NCBI GenBank assembly: GCA_944380545.1
Contig: CALWHV010000017.1
Span: 124,001 to 188,000, forward strand
Direction of reading: 5' to 3'
DNA length: 64,000 bases
Source of the DNA: an uncultured Eubacterium sp.
GTDB lineage: Bacteria > Bacillota > Clostridia > Oscillospirales > Acutalibacteraceae
Shown here: positions 16,453-26,129 of the stretch, in pieces
Layout of the letters: the number at the start of each line of letters is the position of its first letter
Position numbering within the stretch: position 1 is the first letter of the stretch
Made by a program: the position numbers and the translations under genes
Notes under the pieces: generated by a model
The model's input: the letters and a program-made list of their open reading frames with translations, nothing else
Databases searched by the model: none
Told to the model about the DNA's origin: nothing

Positions 16453-19400
16453 TCAGCCTTCGGATTCTTCCTTATCATTATTTTTGCGTTTTTTGAGAAA
16501 TACGATAAGGAGCGCACCTAATACTACTGCCGCAGCGGCGCCGATGGTGCCCCAGAAAAGCGGCCTGTTTGCATACCAGCGGATGAACGGGTTTGTGCTG
16601 ACCGTGATATCGCGCAGGAATTCAAAGGCGCTCATATCAAACAGCGTGTTCGGATCATCATTATCCGAGCTGGTGTTGATAATATTGCCGGCCTTGTCAG
16701 TAATAACGAAGTAAACCTCGTCGTTGCGCGCCCCGTCGGGGATTTCAAACGAGCCTTTGTACGAAGTGTAGCTTCGCGATTCGCCGGATTTGGCGTCTTT
16801 GACATAATCGTCCATAATTACGGTCTCGCCGATTTGGCTGCCGGTCAAGCCGTCGTACACTTCAATCGTGCCTATGGCTATATTATCCGAGATCTCGTAA
16901 TTGATTATGAGCTTTTCAAGGTTTTCGTTTATGCTTTCGCCCGAGAGCTCGGCATCGTCGGAATAAACATTGACTATCTGCGGCTTGGTGGCGTCAACAA
17001 TAAAGGTTGCGTCCCTTCCCGCAAGAGTGCTCATATCGCTGTAAATATTATCGGCGGACATTTCCGGAGTGTTTCCGGATTTATCCTTTGAGGAGATATA
17101 GATATCATAGATGCCGTCCTGAGCAAACACAGCCTGCGGGACAGTGTAAACATTCTGATACCAGCCTTCCTCGGAGCGCGTGCCGCCGGTCTGCGAAATA
17201 ACATTTTCGCTGAGCGAAACCGCGGAACCGTCCCTCGTAACCTGAATCATAGGCTCGCTGATGGGATCCGCGTTATATTCCGTGATTACGGCGTTTCCGG
17301 CAATAGATTTGTTGTAGTTCTTAGAAACTGCCGTATTAAGAACCTCGTTGAACACGAAAACGGAGCCGTATCTGTTTACGGTGAACTCTTCCTCACTTGT
17401 TTCAACATTTCCGGCAAGGTCGCTAAGAGTTACGGTGAGGGTGTAAATACCGTCGTTTTCGATCTCTTCAGGGAAATTATCACTTGTAACGGTGCCGTTT
17501 CCGTTCGGCACAGCGATCATATCAACAAGATTGCCGGAGACTTCGCCGGTTTTGCCGATTCTTGTGAGCGAAACATTCACGCTGCTGTAATTGGCGTCGT
17601 CAACGCTGATGATGGTTTTTATGATATCGTTAAACGATCTCTTCTCCTTATCATCTGCCTCCTCGCCGTTTTCTTTATCGCTGAAAAGAATTGTGGGAGC
17701 GATTATCGTTTGGTCAACAGTGAAATCGTTCGCGGCAACGGACGCGCCGTAGTCAACGCCGTTATTCACATTGCCCGCCATATCATCCATGGTGATATCA
17801 AAGGTGTAATCGCCGTCCGCGTTATAATTGATAGTTGCGGTGTGAACATCGCCGTTATGATTCCAGCTTATTTCAGGCAGCGCCGTGTTGGAGCCTCTAA
17901 ATGCGGCGGTGCGGGTGAAAACGACTCTGTTAACATCAAAATTATGCTCTGCGATAACTATTGTGGCTGTGCGCTGCGCTCTGAAATATTTGCCGTTTTG
18001 CGCGTTGTTGTTGTTATATGAAACGGTTATAACAGGCGCTGTTTTATCGACCGTGAAGGCTGCGGGAGCAACCGAGCTGCCGTAATCAACGGGAGTGTTT
18101 TGATTTTGCGCTCTGTCCGTATAAGAAACGGCAAAGGTATAGTCTCCGTCCGCATTATACGCAATTGAGGTGATATGACGAGTTCCGTCGCCGTTTGCCT
18201 CTGCGCCGTTCTCATCCCTCCAGGTAAGGGCAACGGGGTAAGCTTTTCCGTCCCTCGTTACGGTAACAACAACATTTTCCGAATTGAAATTGCGCTCGGT
18301 AACAACGATGGTTGCGGTTCTGTCTGCCTTAAAGTATGTGGAGCCGGAGCGCTGATCGGCATTATTGTTATCATAGCTGACAGATATGCCGGGCGCGGTT
18401 TTGTCTATGCCGAAGGTATAGTAATCATAGCTTACATTGCCTGCTCGGTCTGTAAGCTCTACTACAAGGACCATATCGTTGTAGTTGCCGGAAACGGTGA
18501 TTGCGCGCGACATTTGCGTTACAAGATTTGTATTTGTGTCATTATCTTCAACGGTCCAACCGTTGAGCTCGGAATTCTTATCAACGGTGTTTTCCAGCTC
18601 AACGATTTCAGAGCGAGCCTCGCCGCCCTCTATCACAGTCCATTTGATGCTGCGGATGCCGGAATATGTGTCCGAAACAGTTACATCAAAGGTGGGGTCG
18701 CTGTTATAAAGCGGGACCTTTACCGTGCTGTCGGGATAAGAAAGCTCGTTATCCGCTACAGCGTTTTCATTCAGATCGTATATATAGCTGTAAGCATTGT
18801 TCTGAGTGCCCGCCGCCTGCGGAGCTTCTATAACGATAGAAGATTTTTCGCTGTGCTTTTCAAGCGATTCCACTACCGCGCCGTCCGGGTAAAAATAGCC
18901 TTCATTATTAGTGGCGTAAAACTTTTCGTCTTCGCCCGGTTCGGGAAGCTCTGCTGTTTCGGTGGCAGCGGTGTTGCCTACATTATCCATTGGCCGAGCA
19001 TAAATCTGCCCTTTGAAATCCTTTTCAATCGTGAAGACAGCGGCAGTATTGTTGTCGGAATAAGTAATTTCCGGCTCTGTTTTGTTGCCGTATTCATCTA
19101 CAAGATATACATCGATGCTCTGCACGCCGGAGGCAATCTGATTTTCACCAGCCCTGTCCTCGGCTGTAACGGTTACCTTAACATCCTCTTTGAAATAGAA
19201 GCCGTAATCGGTTACTTCAACCGCATTTGATATATTGTCCTTGCCCTCAACAAAGCCGTCTTCCAGGTTGAATTCAAAGCCTGTTACTATCGGTGCAGTC
19301 GCGTCCTTATAGACTATACAGTCTTCCGTCTCCACATTTCCCGAATTGTCTGTAACGGTTGCTTTAACAACATATTTGCCGTCTTTATCCGTTTCAATTT

Positions 19401-22059
19401 TGATTGGATCAACTGTATTAACCGAAATTTCTTCTTTGTAAAGCTGCTTATCGCCATCTTTTTTTAATTCATCTTCATTTAGTCTTTCTGTACCGTTAAT
19501 AGTAACCTTATAGCTGTAAAGGCCGGAATTTTGGTCATTCATATTGACCTTAAAGGAAGCGTCGCCGTTATATATCGTTTTATTCTCACTATTGACATAG
19601 CTTTGGCCAGATATAGACGATGGTGTGATTATAATAGTAGGCTTAACGCTTTCAATCATTATGATGCTCGCTGTGCTATCGATATTTGAATTGCCCGTTG
19701 TTAAAAGGATTGGCTGTGCAGTGACATTACCGAGGGAATCGGAAAGAGTAACATAAACCGTGCCTTTAAACACTTCATCGTTAGCTACAAGTTCTTCGGT
19801 ATCAATCTCGATTACGGCTTGGCCGTTGCCCCCTATATTTGCAGAAGCCACAAGATTGCCATCGGTTCCAACAGCTCCGCCCTCAGGTACAAATTCGACT
19901 GTTGCCTGCGCATTGCCGCCGAAGCCAACGCCGGCAGTATTGGCGGTTCCCATATCTGTGGCATTTACAGTGACAGTAATATTGTTATTGCCCCAATTTC
20001 CAAAGCTTATAAAGTTTAGCAATTGGTTGAAAAAGTTGTCTTCGTCATCGCTGAAGATAACGGCGTCTTCACCTGCAAGCTGCGGTGCTTGCGTATCGTT
20101 ACCAACCGTAAACTCCATTGTTGAAAAATTGCCGACATTATCCGTTGCGGTTACTTTGTATGTAACGGTGCCGGTATAATTCTCATGTGCCGGAGCAGTG
20201 AATTCGTACACACCATCCGAATTAGGGCTGCAAGTTACCACTGTATCATCGTAATTATTGGTAACTTCAACGGAATCGACTCCCGAAAGATCATCAGAAA
20301 CCGTAATATCGATATTTTCTGGTACATTTGTGTGATCAATATTTTCTATATCAGATATAGATGGTGCTGTTGCATCAAACTTAAAGGTTATGGAGCCGGG
20401 AAGTCCGTATGTTGCTTTAGCATCTTTAGAATATTTGGATTCGTATTCCATTATTTGCAGTGCGCCAAGAACAACTTCGTCTTTATCTTCCGGTTTTCCA
20501 ATAGTATATGTCTCGTTATTGCCTTTGAATCCATCGCTACCGCTGAAAATGGCGTCCATTTCTAAATATTCAGATATTCCATATTCAGTTGATATATCAC
20601 CATTTTTTAATGAAAGAGTCACTTCCTTGTCGCTTTTTACATAATATACAAGGTCATTTGTGTTTGAATTATTCGGATCGGGATAATAAGTATTCTCTTC
20701 TCCTTTTCTGCCCACAACAAAAATATCATTTATTTCGGCATCTTTAAATTTTTCAAAGTCTACTTCGCCGAATGTTGCGCTGACGGTTGTGTCTTTTTCA
20801 ATGCTGCAAGTATATGTATAATTTTTGCCATCGTAATTTACTTCAACAAATTCACCATTTACTTGTACAGAAAGCAATTTATAATTATTATCCTTAGGTG
20901 TAAAGGTGAAGGTTATTTCAGACAATGCCTCAACGATATCACCATCGCTAAGCTCTTTGTCTTTACAGGTTGCTTCTACGGTTCCATTATCATCCGCGCT
21001 GCCGAACTTCACTTCATACTGATCAAGCTTAAATGTAAATTCAAGAGTATAATTCGTGTCAGCGTCAAGATTTTCATTCGCTATTGTAAGAGTGTATCCT
21101 GTATCGGTTTCATCCAAAACACGATCTTTTTCCGGAATAGTTGAGATTATCTCATCAAGAACATAATGATCATTCGCATTCGGCGTTATGGTAAACACTG
21201 TTGAATCAGCGTTTTTATCCACTTTCACATCAGCGGGAGAATTCAGGGGGTCCGAATCCCCGTCAACAGTTATGCTTCCGTTTTCGGTGTCATATGTAAC
21301 TTCGATGTTAACCGTAACCGCTGTATACGAAACGGTGAAGGTGAAATCAGCGGTTACCTTATATTTATAAGTATTGCTCTCGACAGCAACCGGCTGAGCT
21401 TCTTCATCTCCGTTTTGTGCGGAGCAGGAAATATTGTAGTAATCAACATTTTCTACCGTGAACTGCACATATGAGCCGACAGGCACATAATCCGCAGCGT
21501 CATCCTCAAGATTTATCTGCGTGCCCTCGGTATCTTCCTCGTTTTCAAAACAAACAGCGGAAATCTCCGCGTCATCCGGAGCGTCTTTCTTTACTACGGT
21601 TACGGATGGATTTCGCTCAAGGCTGACAGAAAACTTTTCAAGGCAGTTTCCGCTGTTTATAATTGCGCCTGCGGCAATCTGTGTGTACTTTTGATAGCCG
21701 TCCGCAGAAACAGTGAAGGAAAGCAATATCTCGGCCTGCGGATTGGCTTCAAAATATTCCTTAATACCGGGAATGACCGCCTCGCCGTCTGAATTAGTTG
21801 TGATGTTTTCCAAAACGGAAGCGTCCTGCCAGATGTCGGCGCTTATTTCCGTTGAATCGGCGCTTGAAAAAGCTTCAAAATCCGAAATCACAGCGCCGCT
21901 GACGGCAGATTCTTCGTTATCTTTGTCATTAACCACGATGGTAAAGCCGGAATCAGCGGCAAAAGCGCCGATAAGACCGGTCTGACCCATCGTAAGAAGC
22001 ACAAGCAGGGCAAGAAGCGCTGCCAGTATTCTTTTTGACGGTTTCTTTTTAACATTCAT
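16453..22059 (-). CDS. Giant Ig-like repeat surface protein with C-terminal membrane anchor
   Basis: This 1868-residue protein has an N-terminal signal peptide (MNVKKKPSKR, hydrophobic run, cleavage near AFAA-DS) and a C-terminal membrane helix (about 1833-1855) followed by a Lys/Arg-rich tail. No LPxTG motif is present. The extracellular part is a string of beta-rich Ig-like units of 80-120 residues. Markers recur, such as DKTAPxIxVSYxNNN, ADGDYTFxVxxxDxAxNxN and TATIVxxExNF, for example near 17.75-18.05 and 18.1-18.45 kb. Such units are typical of adhesins. It sits inside the T7SS block between the Pro-rich membrane protein and the FHA gene. It could be a surface adhesin regulated with the system, or an extracellular extension of the secretion complex. 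Confidence 0.85.
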   Translation of the reverse strand: MNVKKKPSKRILAALLALLVLLTMGQTGLIGAFAADSGFTIVVNDKDNEESAVSGAVISDFEAFSSADSTEISADIWQDASVLENITTNSDGEAVIPGIKEYFEANPQAEILLSFTVSADGYQKYTQIAAGAIINSGNCLEKFSVSLERNPSVTVVKKDAPDDAEISAVCFENEEDTEGTQINLEDDAADYVPVGSYVQFTVENVDYYNISCSAQNGDEEAQPVAVESNTYKYKVTADFTFTVSYTAVTVNIEVTYDTENGSITVDGDSDPLNSPADVKVDKNADSTVFTITPNANDHYVLDEIISTIPEKDRVLDETDTGYTLTIANENLDADTNYTLEFTFKLDQYEVKFGSADDNGTVEATCKDKELSDGDIVEALSEITFTFTPKDNNYKLLSVQVNGEFVEVNYDGKNYTYTCSIEKDTTVSATFGEVDFEKFKDAEINDIFVVGRKGEENTYYPDPNNSNTNDLVYYVKSDKEVTLSLKNGDISTEYGISEYLEMDAIFSGSDGFKGNNETYTIGKPEDKDEVVLGALQIMEYESKYSKDAKATYGLPGSITFKFDATAPSISDIENIDHTNVPENIDITVSDDLSGVDSVEVTNNYDDTVVTCSPNSDGVYEFTAPAHENYTGTVTYKVTATDNVGNFSTMEFTVGNDTQAPQLAGEDAVIFSDDEDNFFNQLLNFISFGNWGNNNITVTVNATDMGTANTAGVGFGGNAQATVEFVPEGGAVGTDGNLVASANIGGNGQAVIEIDTEELVANDEVFKGTVYVTLSDSLGNVTAQPILLTTGNSNIDSTASIIMIESVKPTIIITPSSISGQSYVNSENKTIYNGDASFKVNMNDQNSGLYSYKVTINGTERLNEDELKKDGDKQLYKEEISVNTVDPIKIETDKDGKYVVKATVTDNSGNVETEDCIVYKDATAPIVTGFEFNLEDGFVEGKDNISNAVEVTDYGFYFKEDVKVTVTAEDRAGENQIASGVQSIDVYLVDEYGNKTEPEITYSDNNTAAVFTIEKDFKGQIYARPMDNVGNTAATETAELPEPGEDEKFYATNNEGYFYPDGAVVESLEKHSEKSSIVIEAPQAAGTQNNAYSYIYDLNENAVADNELSYPDSTVKVPLYNSDPTFDVTVSDTYSGIRSIKWTVIEGGEARSEIVELENTVDKNSELNGWTVEDNDTNTNLVTQMSRAITVSGNYNDMVLVVELTDRAGNVSYDYYTFGIDKTAPGISVSYDNNNADQRSGSTYFKADRTATIVVTERNFNSENVVVTVTRDGKAYPVALTWRDENGAEANGDGTRHITSIAYNADGDYTFAVSYTDRAQNQNTPVDYGSSVAPAAFTVDKTAPVITVSYNNNNAQNGKYFRAQRTATIVIAEHNFDVNRVVFTRTAAFRGSNTALPEISWNHNGDVHTATINYNADGDYTFDITMDDMAGNVNNGVDYGASVAANDFTVDQTIIAPTILFSDKENGEEADDKEKRSFNDIIKTIISVDDANYSSVNVSLTRIGKTGEVSGNLVDMIAVPNGNGTVTSDNFPEEIENDGIYTLTVTLSDLAGNVETSEEEFTVNRYGSVFVFNEVLNTAVSKNYNKSIAGNAVITEYNADPISEPMIQVTRDGSAVSLSENVISQTGGTRSEEGWYQNVYTVPQAVFAQDGIYDIYISSKDKSGNTPEMSADNIYSDMSTLAGRDATFIVDATKPQIVNVYSDDAELSGESINENLEKLIINYEISDNIAIGTIEVYDGLTGSQIGETVIMDDYVKDAKSGESRSYTSYKGSFEIPDGARNDEVYFVITDKAGNIINTSSDNDDPNTLFDMSAFEFLRDITVSTNPFIRWYANRPLFWGTIGAAAAVVLGALLIVFLKKRKNNDKEESEG

Positions 22060-22090
22060 ATATTATATCCTCCTTAAACCGCGGTGGCGG

Positions 22091-22726
22091 TTAAATATAC
22101 TCGTTTGTGTGCACCAAAATAATGTTTTGCACAAGGTGCATTTCAACCTTTTTCTCACTGAGCTTTTTGTTTATCTCATTTTTATCAAGCACCTGCGTGC
22201 CGCTGCCGAGCACAGAGGTTTCGCTGCCCGGCGCAACGCCCGGATAACCGCCCCTGCCGCCGGCATAAGGCGCTGTATACTGCGGCGCCGGCGGGGGTGG
22301 GGTGTTTATCGGAGCGGTTACCTGTGTATCATAATGCGCCGCATACCGCTCGCTGCCTATGGGAGCGGTGGGTATATCCTGCGCAGGACTTATGGGCGCC
22401 GTTTTATCGGGGTACGGCGGCGAGCCGCCCGAAGGCCGGCTGCTTAAAATCTCCGGCTTATTGCTTAGTTTATAATCATCCATCGGCTTGGTGATTGGAC
22501 CTCTGCTTTTGCCGGCAGGCGTGGGACGATGAGATTTAACGCCGCTTTTGGCATTTTCCTCTCGCATTTTTTCTATTGATTTTTTAGCCGTTTTGCCGGT
22601 TAAATCGCCGATAACGGAAATTATCCTGAATTTGAAGAATAGGAACAACGCAAGCAAAAGCGACGCGCCGGCAACAGAAAAGCACACGATGGATATTATT
22701 CTGAAAACAGGAGCGTAATTTTCCAT
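22091..22726 (-). CDS. Single-pass membrane protein with Pro-rich tail and TxVL tags
   Basis: This 211-residue protein has one membrane helix at 9-32 and a long basic, then Pro/Gly-rich cytoplasmic tail. The tail repeats TAPI or TAPY four times (about 109-154) and carries ETSVL (169-173) and TQVLD (177-181), which match the TTVL tags of its neighbours. The final 30 residues are charged and helical. It follows the membrane kinase gene by about 16 bases with a GGAG site. It is a plausible membrane-bound phospho-scaffold for FHA proteins. No known family recognised. Confidence 0.7.
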   Translation of the reverse strand: MENYAPVFRIISIVCFSVAGASLLLALFLFFKFRIISVIGDLTGKTAKKSIEKMREENAKSGVKSHRPTPAGKSRGPITKPMDDYKLSNKPEILSSRPSGGSPPYPDKTAPISPAQDIPTAPIGSERYAAHYDTQVTAPINTPPPPAPQYTAPYAGGRGGYPGVAPGSETSVLGSGTQVLDKNEINKKLSEKKVEMHLVQNIILVHTNEYI

Positions 22727-22742
22727 TTAACCAACTCCTTTC

Positions 22743-24482
22743 TTATGCACCGGCTCGGTTGGAGGCGGCGTTTTCATAGGCTCTGTCCACACGATTTTTA
22801 TAGTCGTTTTCACAAAGCTGAATCAGCGCCTTACGGGTGTTGTCGTTTTCACCGTTAGGCGTAACGCGATCCGCCAAAGCCTCGGCGCTGCTCAATATTT
22901 TTTGCAGCAGCGTGTCTACCATAGACTTGTCCACACCGACAGCCGCCATGGAGTTTGAATAGGTGTTTATATAGTCTGCAAAAACGGTGTACGCCTCAAG
23001 CATAACGGATTCATCGGTGTCGTCTTTTTCATAAGTATTGAAGAAATCTATGCAGTTTGACGCAGCAGCAAGGTATTCCACAAAAGCCTCGGCGCTCGGC
23101 TCTTTTACGGGACCCGAGCCCACATTATTGTTAACATAGTCGGAATAGAAATTGCATATCTTGCTGTAGCTGCCTGCAAGGCTGTAAGTATCCGATTCGG
23201 TGTTTATGCCCTCTATATTCAAATATTCATCAAAATACTGCTGCGCTTTTACAGCTCTTACCCTAACGGAATTATCTACGCCTTCGGGCGCCGACGCCTC
23301 AAAGTAATAGAATGTTACATATGCAATATCAAACACCAGCTGCGGATAATCCTCGCTTTCGCTGAGCTCTGCCATATGCTCCGTCTTGTTTTTTGAAAGC
23401 TGCTCCAGCGTGGCTGTGGAAATATTCTGCTCGGACCGGCACACCTCGATAAGCTGCTTATAAGCGTCTATCCTGCCTTCCATACCGTCTATCTCCATAG
23501 CTTCAAAGCAATCATCAACGGTGGCGGATGCGGGAGCTATCTTAAGGCTGTAATTGTTTTCGTTTGCATTTATCATTAAAAACCAGAATATGGCGCCAAG
23601 AACCGCAAACAGCACGGCAACGCACGCCGAGGCGGTGAAAAACGCAAGGCGTTTTTTCTTTTTGTTGCGTATGCCCTTTCCTATTTGATCCGGATGCTGA
23701 AGATCATACATCAATTCATCGCAGCTTTGATATCTGTTTACCGGATCTATAGCCGTGCATTTATTGATAATCTCTTCAACGCCCTCGGAAAGCTCCGGAT
23801 TCCACTGCCTCACGGGAGCGTAAACATAGCCGGGCGTTCTGGGGTCTATACCGGTGAGCAGATGGTGCATAGTCATACCCAGGGTATAGATATCCGAGCG
23901 TGGGTCTGTTTCGCTTGTGCCGTAATGCTCCGGCGAGGCGTAGCCTCTTGTGCCCAAAACGGTAGTATCTGAAAGGCTGGTGCCTTTATATTCCCTTGCA
24001 ATGCCGAAATCTATTATTTTGACATTTCCGTCCGGCTTGAGCATAACATTCGCCGGCTTCATATCTCTGTAAATAATAGGCGGCTTTTGAGAGTGAAGAT
24101 AATTCAGCGCATCGCAGATCTGGATAGACCAGTTTATGACCTCGCGTTCGGGCTGAGCGCCGAATTCATCAAGCACTTTATCAAGTGATTCGCCCTCTAT
24201 ATAATCCATGATAACATAGATGGTTTGCCCGTTATCTATGATATCCACGATTCGCGGAAGCGCAGGATGATCAAGCTTTTTCATCAGATTGGCTTCCGTT
24301 ATCAGGCTGTTTACAACAATCTCTTCATTTTTTCCGTTTGCGGTTTTTTTGATTTCCTTAACCGCCCACTGCTTGTTAAGATGCTTATCCATTGCAAGAT
24401 AAACAACAGACATACCGCCCTTGCCTATCTGCTTGAGGATTTCATATTTGCCCTCTATAACCGTTCCTATTGCCGTTGCCAT
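22743..24482 (-). CDS. Membrane Ser/Thr protein kinase with extracellular helical domain
   Basis: The start is set at the ATG of MATAIG (24482, 579 residues), 8 bases after the phosphatase stop with an AGGGG site. A longer version would overlap the phosphatase gene. Residues 13-262 are a Hanks-type kinase: glycine loop KGGMSVV, K42, YRD ending D140, DFG 158-160, SPE 183-185. The activation loop reads DTTVLGT (172-178). A Lys/Arg-rich stretch leads to a membrane helix at about 279-302. The outer 275 residues are helical, TPR-like, with no PASTA repeats. It sits next to PP2C, forming a writer/eraser pair for the FHA proteins of this locus. Its external signal is unknown. Confidence 0.92.
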   Translation of the reverse strand: MATAIGTVIEGKYEILKQIGKGGMSVVYLAMDKHLNKQWAVKEIKKTANGKNEEIVVNSLITEANLMKKLDHPALPRIVDIIDNGQTIYVIMDYIEGESLDKVLDEFGAQPEREVINWSIQICDALNYLHSQKPPIIYRDMKPANVMLKPDGNVKIIDFGIAREYKGTSLSDTTVLGTRGYASPEHYGTSETDPRSDIYTLGMTMHHLLTGIDPRTPGYVYAPVRQWNPELSEGVEEIINKCTAIDPVNRYQSCDELMYDLQHPDQIGKGIRNKKKKRLAFFTASACVAVLFAVLGAIFWFLMINANENNYSLKIAPASATVDDCFEAMEIDGMEGRIDAYKQLIEVCRSEQNISTATLEQLSKNKTEHMAELSESEDYPQLVFDIAYVTFYYFEASAPEGVDNSVRVRAVKAQQYFDEYLNIEGINTESDTYSLAGSYSKICNFYSDYVNNNVGSGPVKEPSAEAFVEYLAAASNCIDFFNTYEKDDTDESVMLEAYTVFADYINTYSNSMAAVGVDKSMVDTLLQKILSSAEALADRVTPNGENDNTRKALIQLCENDYKNRVDRAYENAASNRAGA

Positions 24483-24492
24483 ATATCCACCC

Positions 24493-25263
24493 CTATCCGA
24501 TGCACTTGAGCACGGCAACAGAAATGTTATCTCTTTCGTTTCTGCGCTTATTGAGCTCTATAAGGTATTTACTGTTTTCCTGCATATTTTTGATTTCCGG
24601 AATATTGCTGAAATTCAGGCTTTCATAAATCTCGTCTGCGCTGACAACATGCCGAAAGCCGTCCGAGCACAGAACAAACACATCGCCCGCAGCGATATCG
24701 CCGTAATAAAACGCCGGTTCAACAACCGTTGAAGCGCCAACGCACTGCAAAAGCATATTTCTCTGGGGATCAACGGCAGCCTGCTGCGGGGTCATTCTGC
24801 CAAGTTTTATCTCGCGTGCAACATATGTTTGATCTTCGGTGAGCTGTTCAAGCTTATCACGCAGCCTGTAAACCCGTGAATCGCCCACATGGGCAATCAT
24901 ATATTTGCCGTCGATTATCAAAAGCATAGAAAGAGTTGTGCCGAGACTTGTTTGCACCGATTTGCCGTAATTTATAATCTCGTAGTTCAGGCCTTTTATC
25001 ATTTTGCCGAACTCCTCAGACAACGCCTTCCAGGAATATTTGCCGAGGCGTATCGGCAATTCGTTGTCAAACCAATCGGAAAGGCGGCGGATAACCGTTG
25101 CGCTTGCAAGCTCGCCCTTTGAAAGACCGCCCATACCGTCGCATATAGCAACCATTGCGGCCTGCTCCTTGCCTTTCACATCGGCAACCTTTAAACAAAC
25201 GCTGTCCTGATTGGTCTTTTTAATTATCCCAACATCAGTTGTTACAGAACCAACATATTGCAT
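24493..25263 (-). CDS. prpC: PP2C-family Ser/Thr phosphatase
   Basis: This 256-residue protein is a single PP2C (PPM) domain with the metal and catalytic motifs in order: NQDS 18-21, CDGMGG 41-46, GTTLS near 108-112, GDSR 127-130, SDG 200-202 and RDNIS 244-248. It removes phosphate from Ser/Thr, usually reversing the neighbouring kinase. No membrane segment. It lies between the zinc-ribbon DUF805 gene and the membrane kinase gene, 10 bases apart. This pairing is the standard Stp/PrkC-like arrangement, here devoted to the T7SS block. Confidence 0.93.
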   Translation of the reverse strand: MQYVGSVTTDVGIIKKTNQDSVCLKVADVKGKEQAAMVAICDGMGGLSKGELASATVIRRLSDWFDNELPIRLGKYSWKALSEEFGKMIKGLNYEIINYGKSVQTSLGTTLSMLLIIDGKYMIAHVGDSRVYRLRDKLEQLTEDQTYVAREIKLGRMTPQQAAVDPQRNMLLQCVGASTVVEPAFYYGDIAAGDVFVLCSDGFRHVVSADEIYESLNFSNIPEIKNMQENSKYLIELNKRRNERDNISVAVLKCIG

Positions 25264-25303
25264 ATTTTTCTCCGAAATATATTTTATTTAAAAGAATATT
25301 GAA

Positions 25304-26113
25304 TCAAAAACCGCCATTCAACTTATATTTTGGGTTTTCGCCGTAATCGTTGTTGCCGGGCGCGCTGTCCTGGCAATAAAAGACGATGAGAACTATCTGG
25401 CCGACAAGCGGGATAAGATTCAGAAGATAGAAAAGACCGCTTCTGCCTGTATCCTGAAGGCGTCTTACTGAGAGCGAAATCATAGGCAAAAATGCTGCAA
25501 TCGAATATAAGCTCGCCAAGCCCGCAAGGGCAGTGCCGACAACGGGAATCAGAGTAAGAAGACCTAAAGCACCGCCTATAATTATGTTCCATAGAAATAC
25601 ATACCAATAATCAGAGCGCCTTGACCTGCCGCTGAAATTAACATAATTCTGCCAAAAAAGCTTGTATGCTTCAACAAATCCGTGCTTTGGAGCCTCTACG
25701 GCCATACCCTGAGAATAGCCGTCGAAGCCCTGATTGTAGTTCTGCTGGTAACCTCCGTTCTGCTGATAGCCGCCATTTTGCTGGTAGCCGCTGTTCTGCT
25801 GATAGCTGCCGTTCTGCTGGTAGCCGCCGCTTTGCTGATAGCCGCTGTTCTGCTGGTAGCCGCCGTTCTGCTGGTAGCCGCCGCTTTGCTGGTAGCCGCC
25901 GCTTTGCTGGTAGCCGCCGAGGCCCTGATTAGCATCTAAAACGGTTGTTTCTTCGCTGCCGATGCCCGAATTTATATCGCTTTGACCGTTTTGATTCAAC
26001 ACGGTTGTGCCTGCTGCATTATGCGTGCCGTTATAAACAGGCGCTCCGCAATGGGTGCACACAGCCTCCGTTCCGTTGAGCGGCGCGCCGCAATTTGTGC
26101 AAATAGTATTCAT
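25304..26113 (-). CDS. Zinc-ribbon / GYQQ-repeat / DUF805 membrane protein
   Basis: This 269-residue protein has four parts: a zinc ribbon (C5, C8, C19, C22), a linker with TTVLN (36-40) and EETTVLD (55-60), ten near-identical six-residue GGYQQ(S/N) units (about 66-125), and a C-terminal DUF805 membrane domain starting near residue 145 (LFWQNYVNFSGRSRRSDYW, several hydrophobic helices, RRLQDTGRSG). DUF805 proteins are polytopic and of unknown role. The phospho-tag motifs and the Gln/Tyr-rich low-complexity tract suggest a cytosolic scaffold bound to the membrane. An AGGA site precedes the ATG. Confidence 0.82.
   Translation of the reverse strand: MNTICTNCGAPLNGTEAVCTHCGAPVYNGTHNAAGTTVLNQNGQSDINSGIGSEETTVLDANQGLGGYQQSGGYQQSGGYQQNGGYQQNSGYQQSGGYQQNGSYQQNSGYQQNGGYQQNGGYQQNYNQGFDGYSQGMAVEAPKHGFVEAYKLFWQNYVNFSGRSRRSDYWYVFLWNIIIGGALGLLTLIPVVGTALAGLASLYSIAAFLPMISLSVRRLQDTGRSGLFYLLNLIPLVGQIVLIVFYCQDSAPGNNDYGENPKYKLNGGF
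25739..25918 (-). repeat. Tandem 18-bp coding repeat (GGYQQ units)
   Basis: Ten in-frame 18-base units encode GGYQQ(S/N)-type hexapeptides with Gly/Ser and Ser/Asn swaps. Units are nearly identical at DNA level, so copy number is likely to vary by slippage or recombination. Confidence 0.9.
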
Positions 26114-26129
26114 TCAAATATCCTCCTTA

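Noticed and set aside
18175..19230. 351-codon open frame on the plus strand, antisense to the surface-protein gene
   Set aside because: It mirrors the repeat-rich minus-strand gene, has no RBS or recognisable domain, and its composition (Ile, Val, Cys, Arg) is that expected from the opposite strand.
25739..25918. Possible CRISPR-like repeat array
   Set aside because: Units are contiguous 18-mers within a coding frame, with no spacers and no cas genes.
25666..25939. Plus-strand repetitive frames opposite the GYQQ repeats
   Set aside because: All frames are open only because of the 18-base repeat; no start signals.
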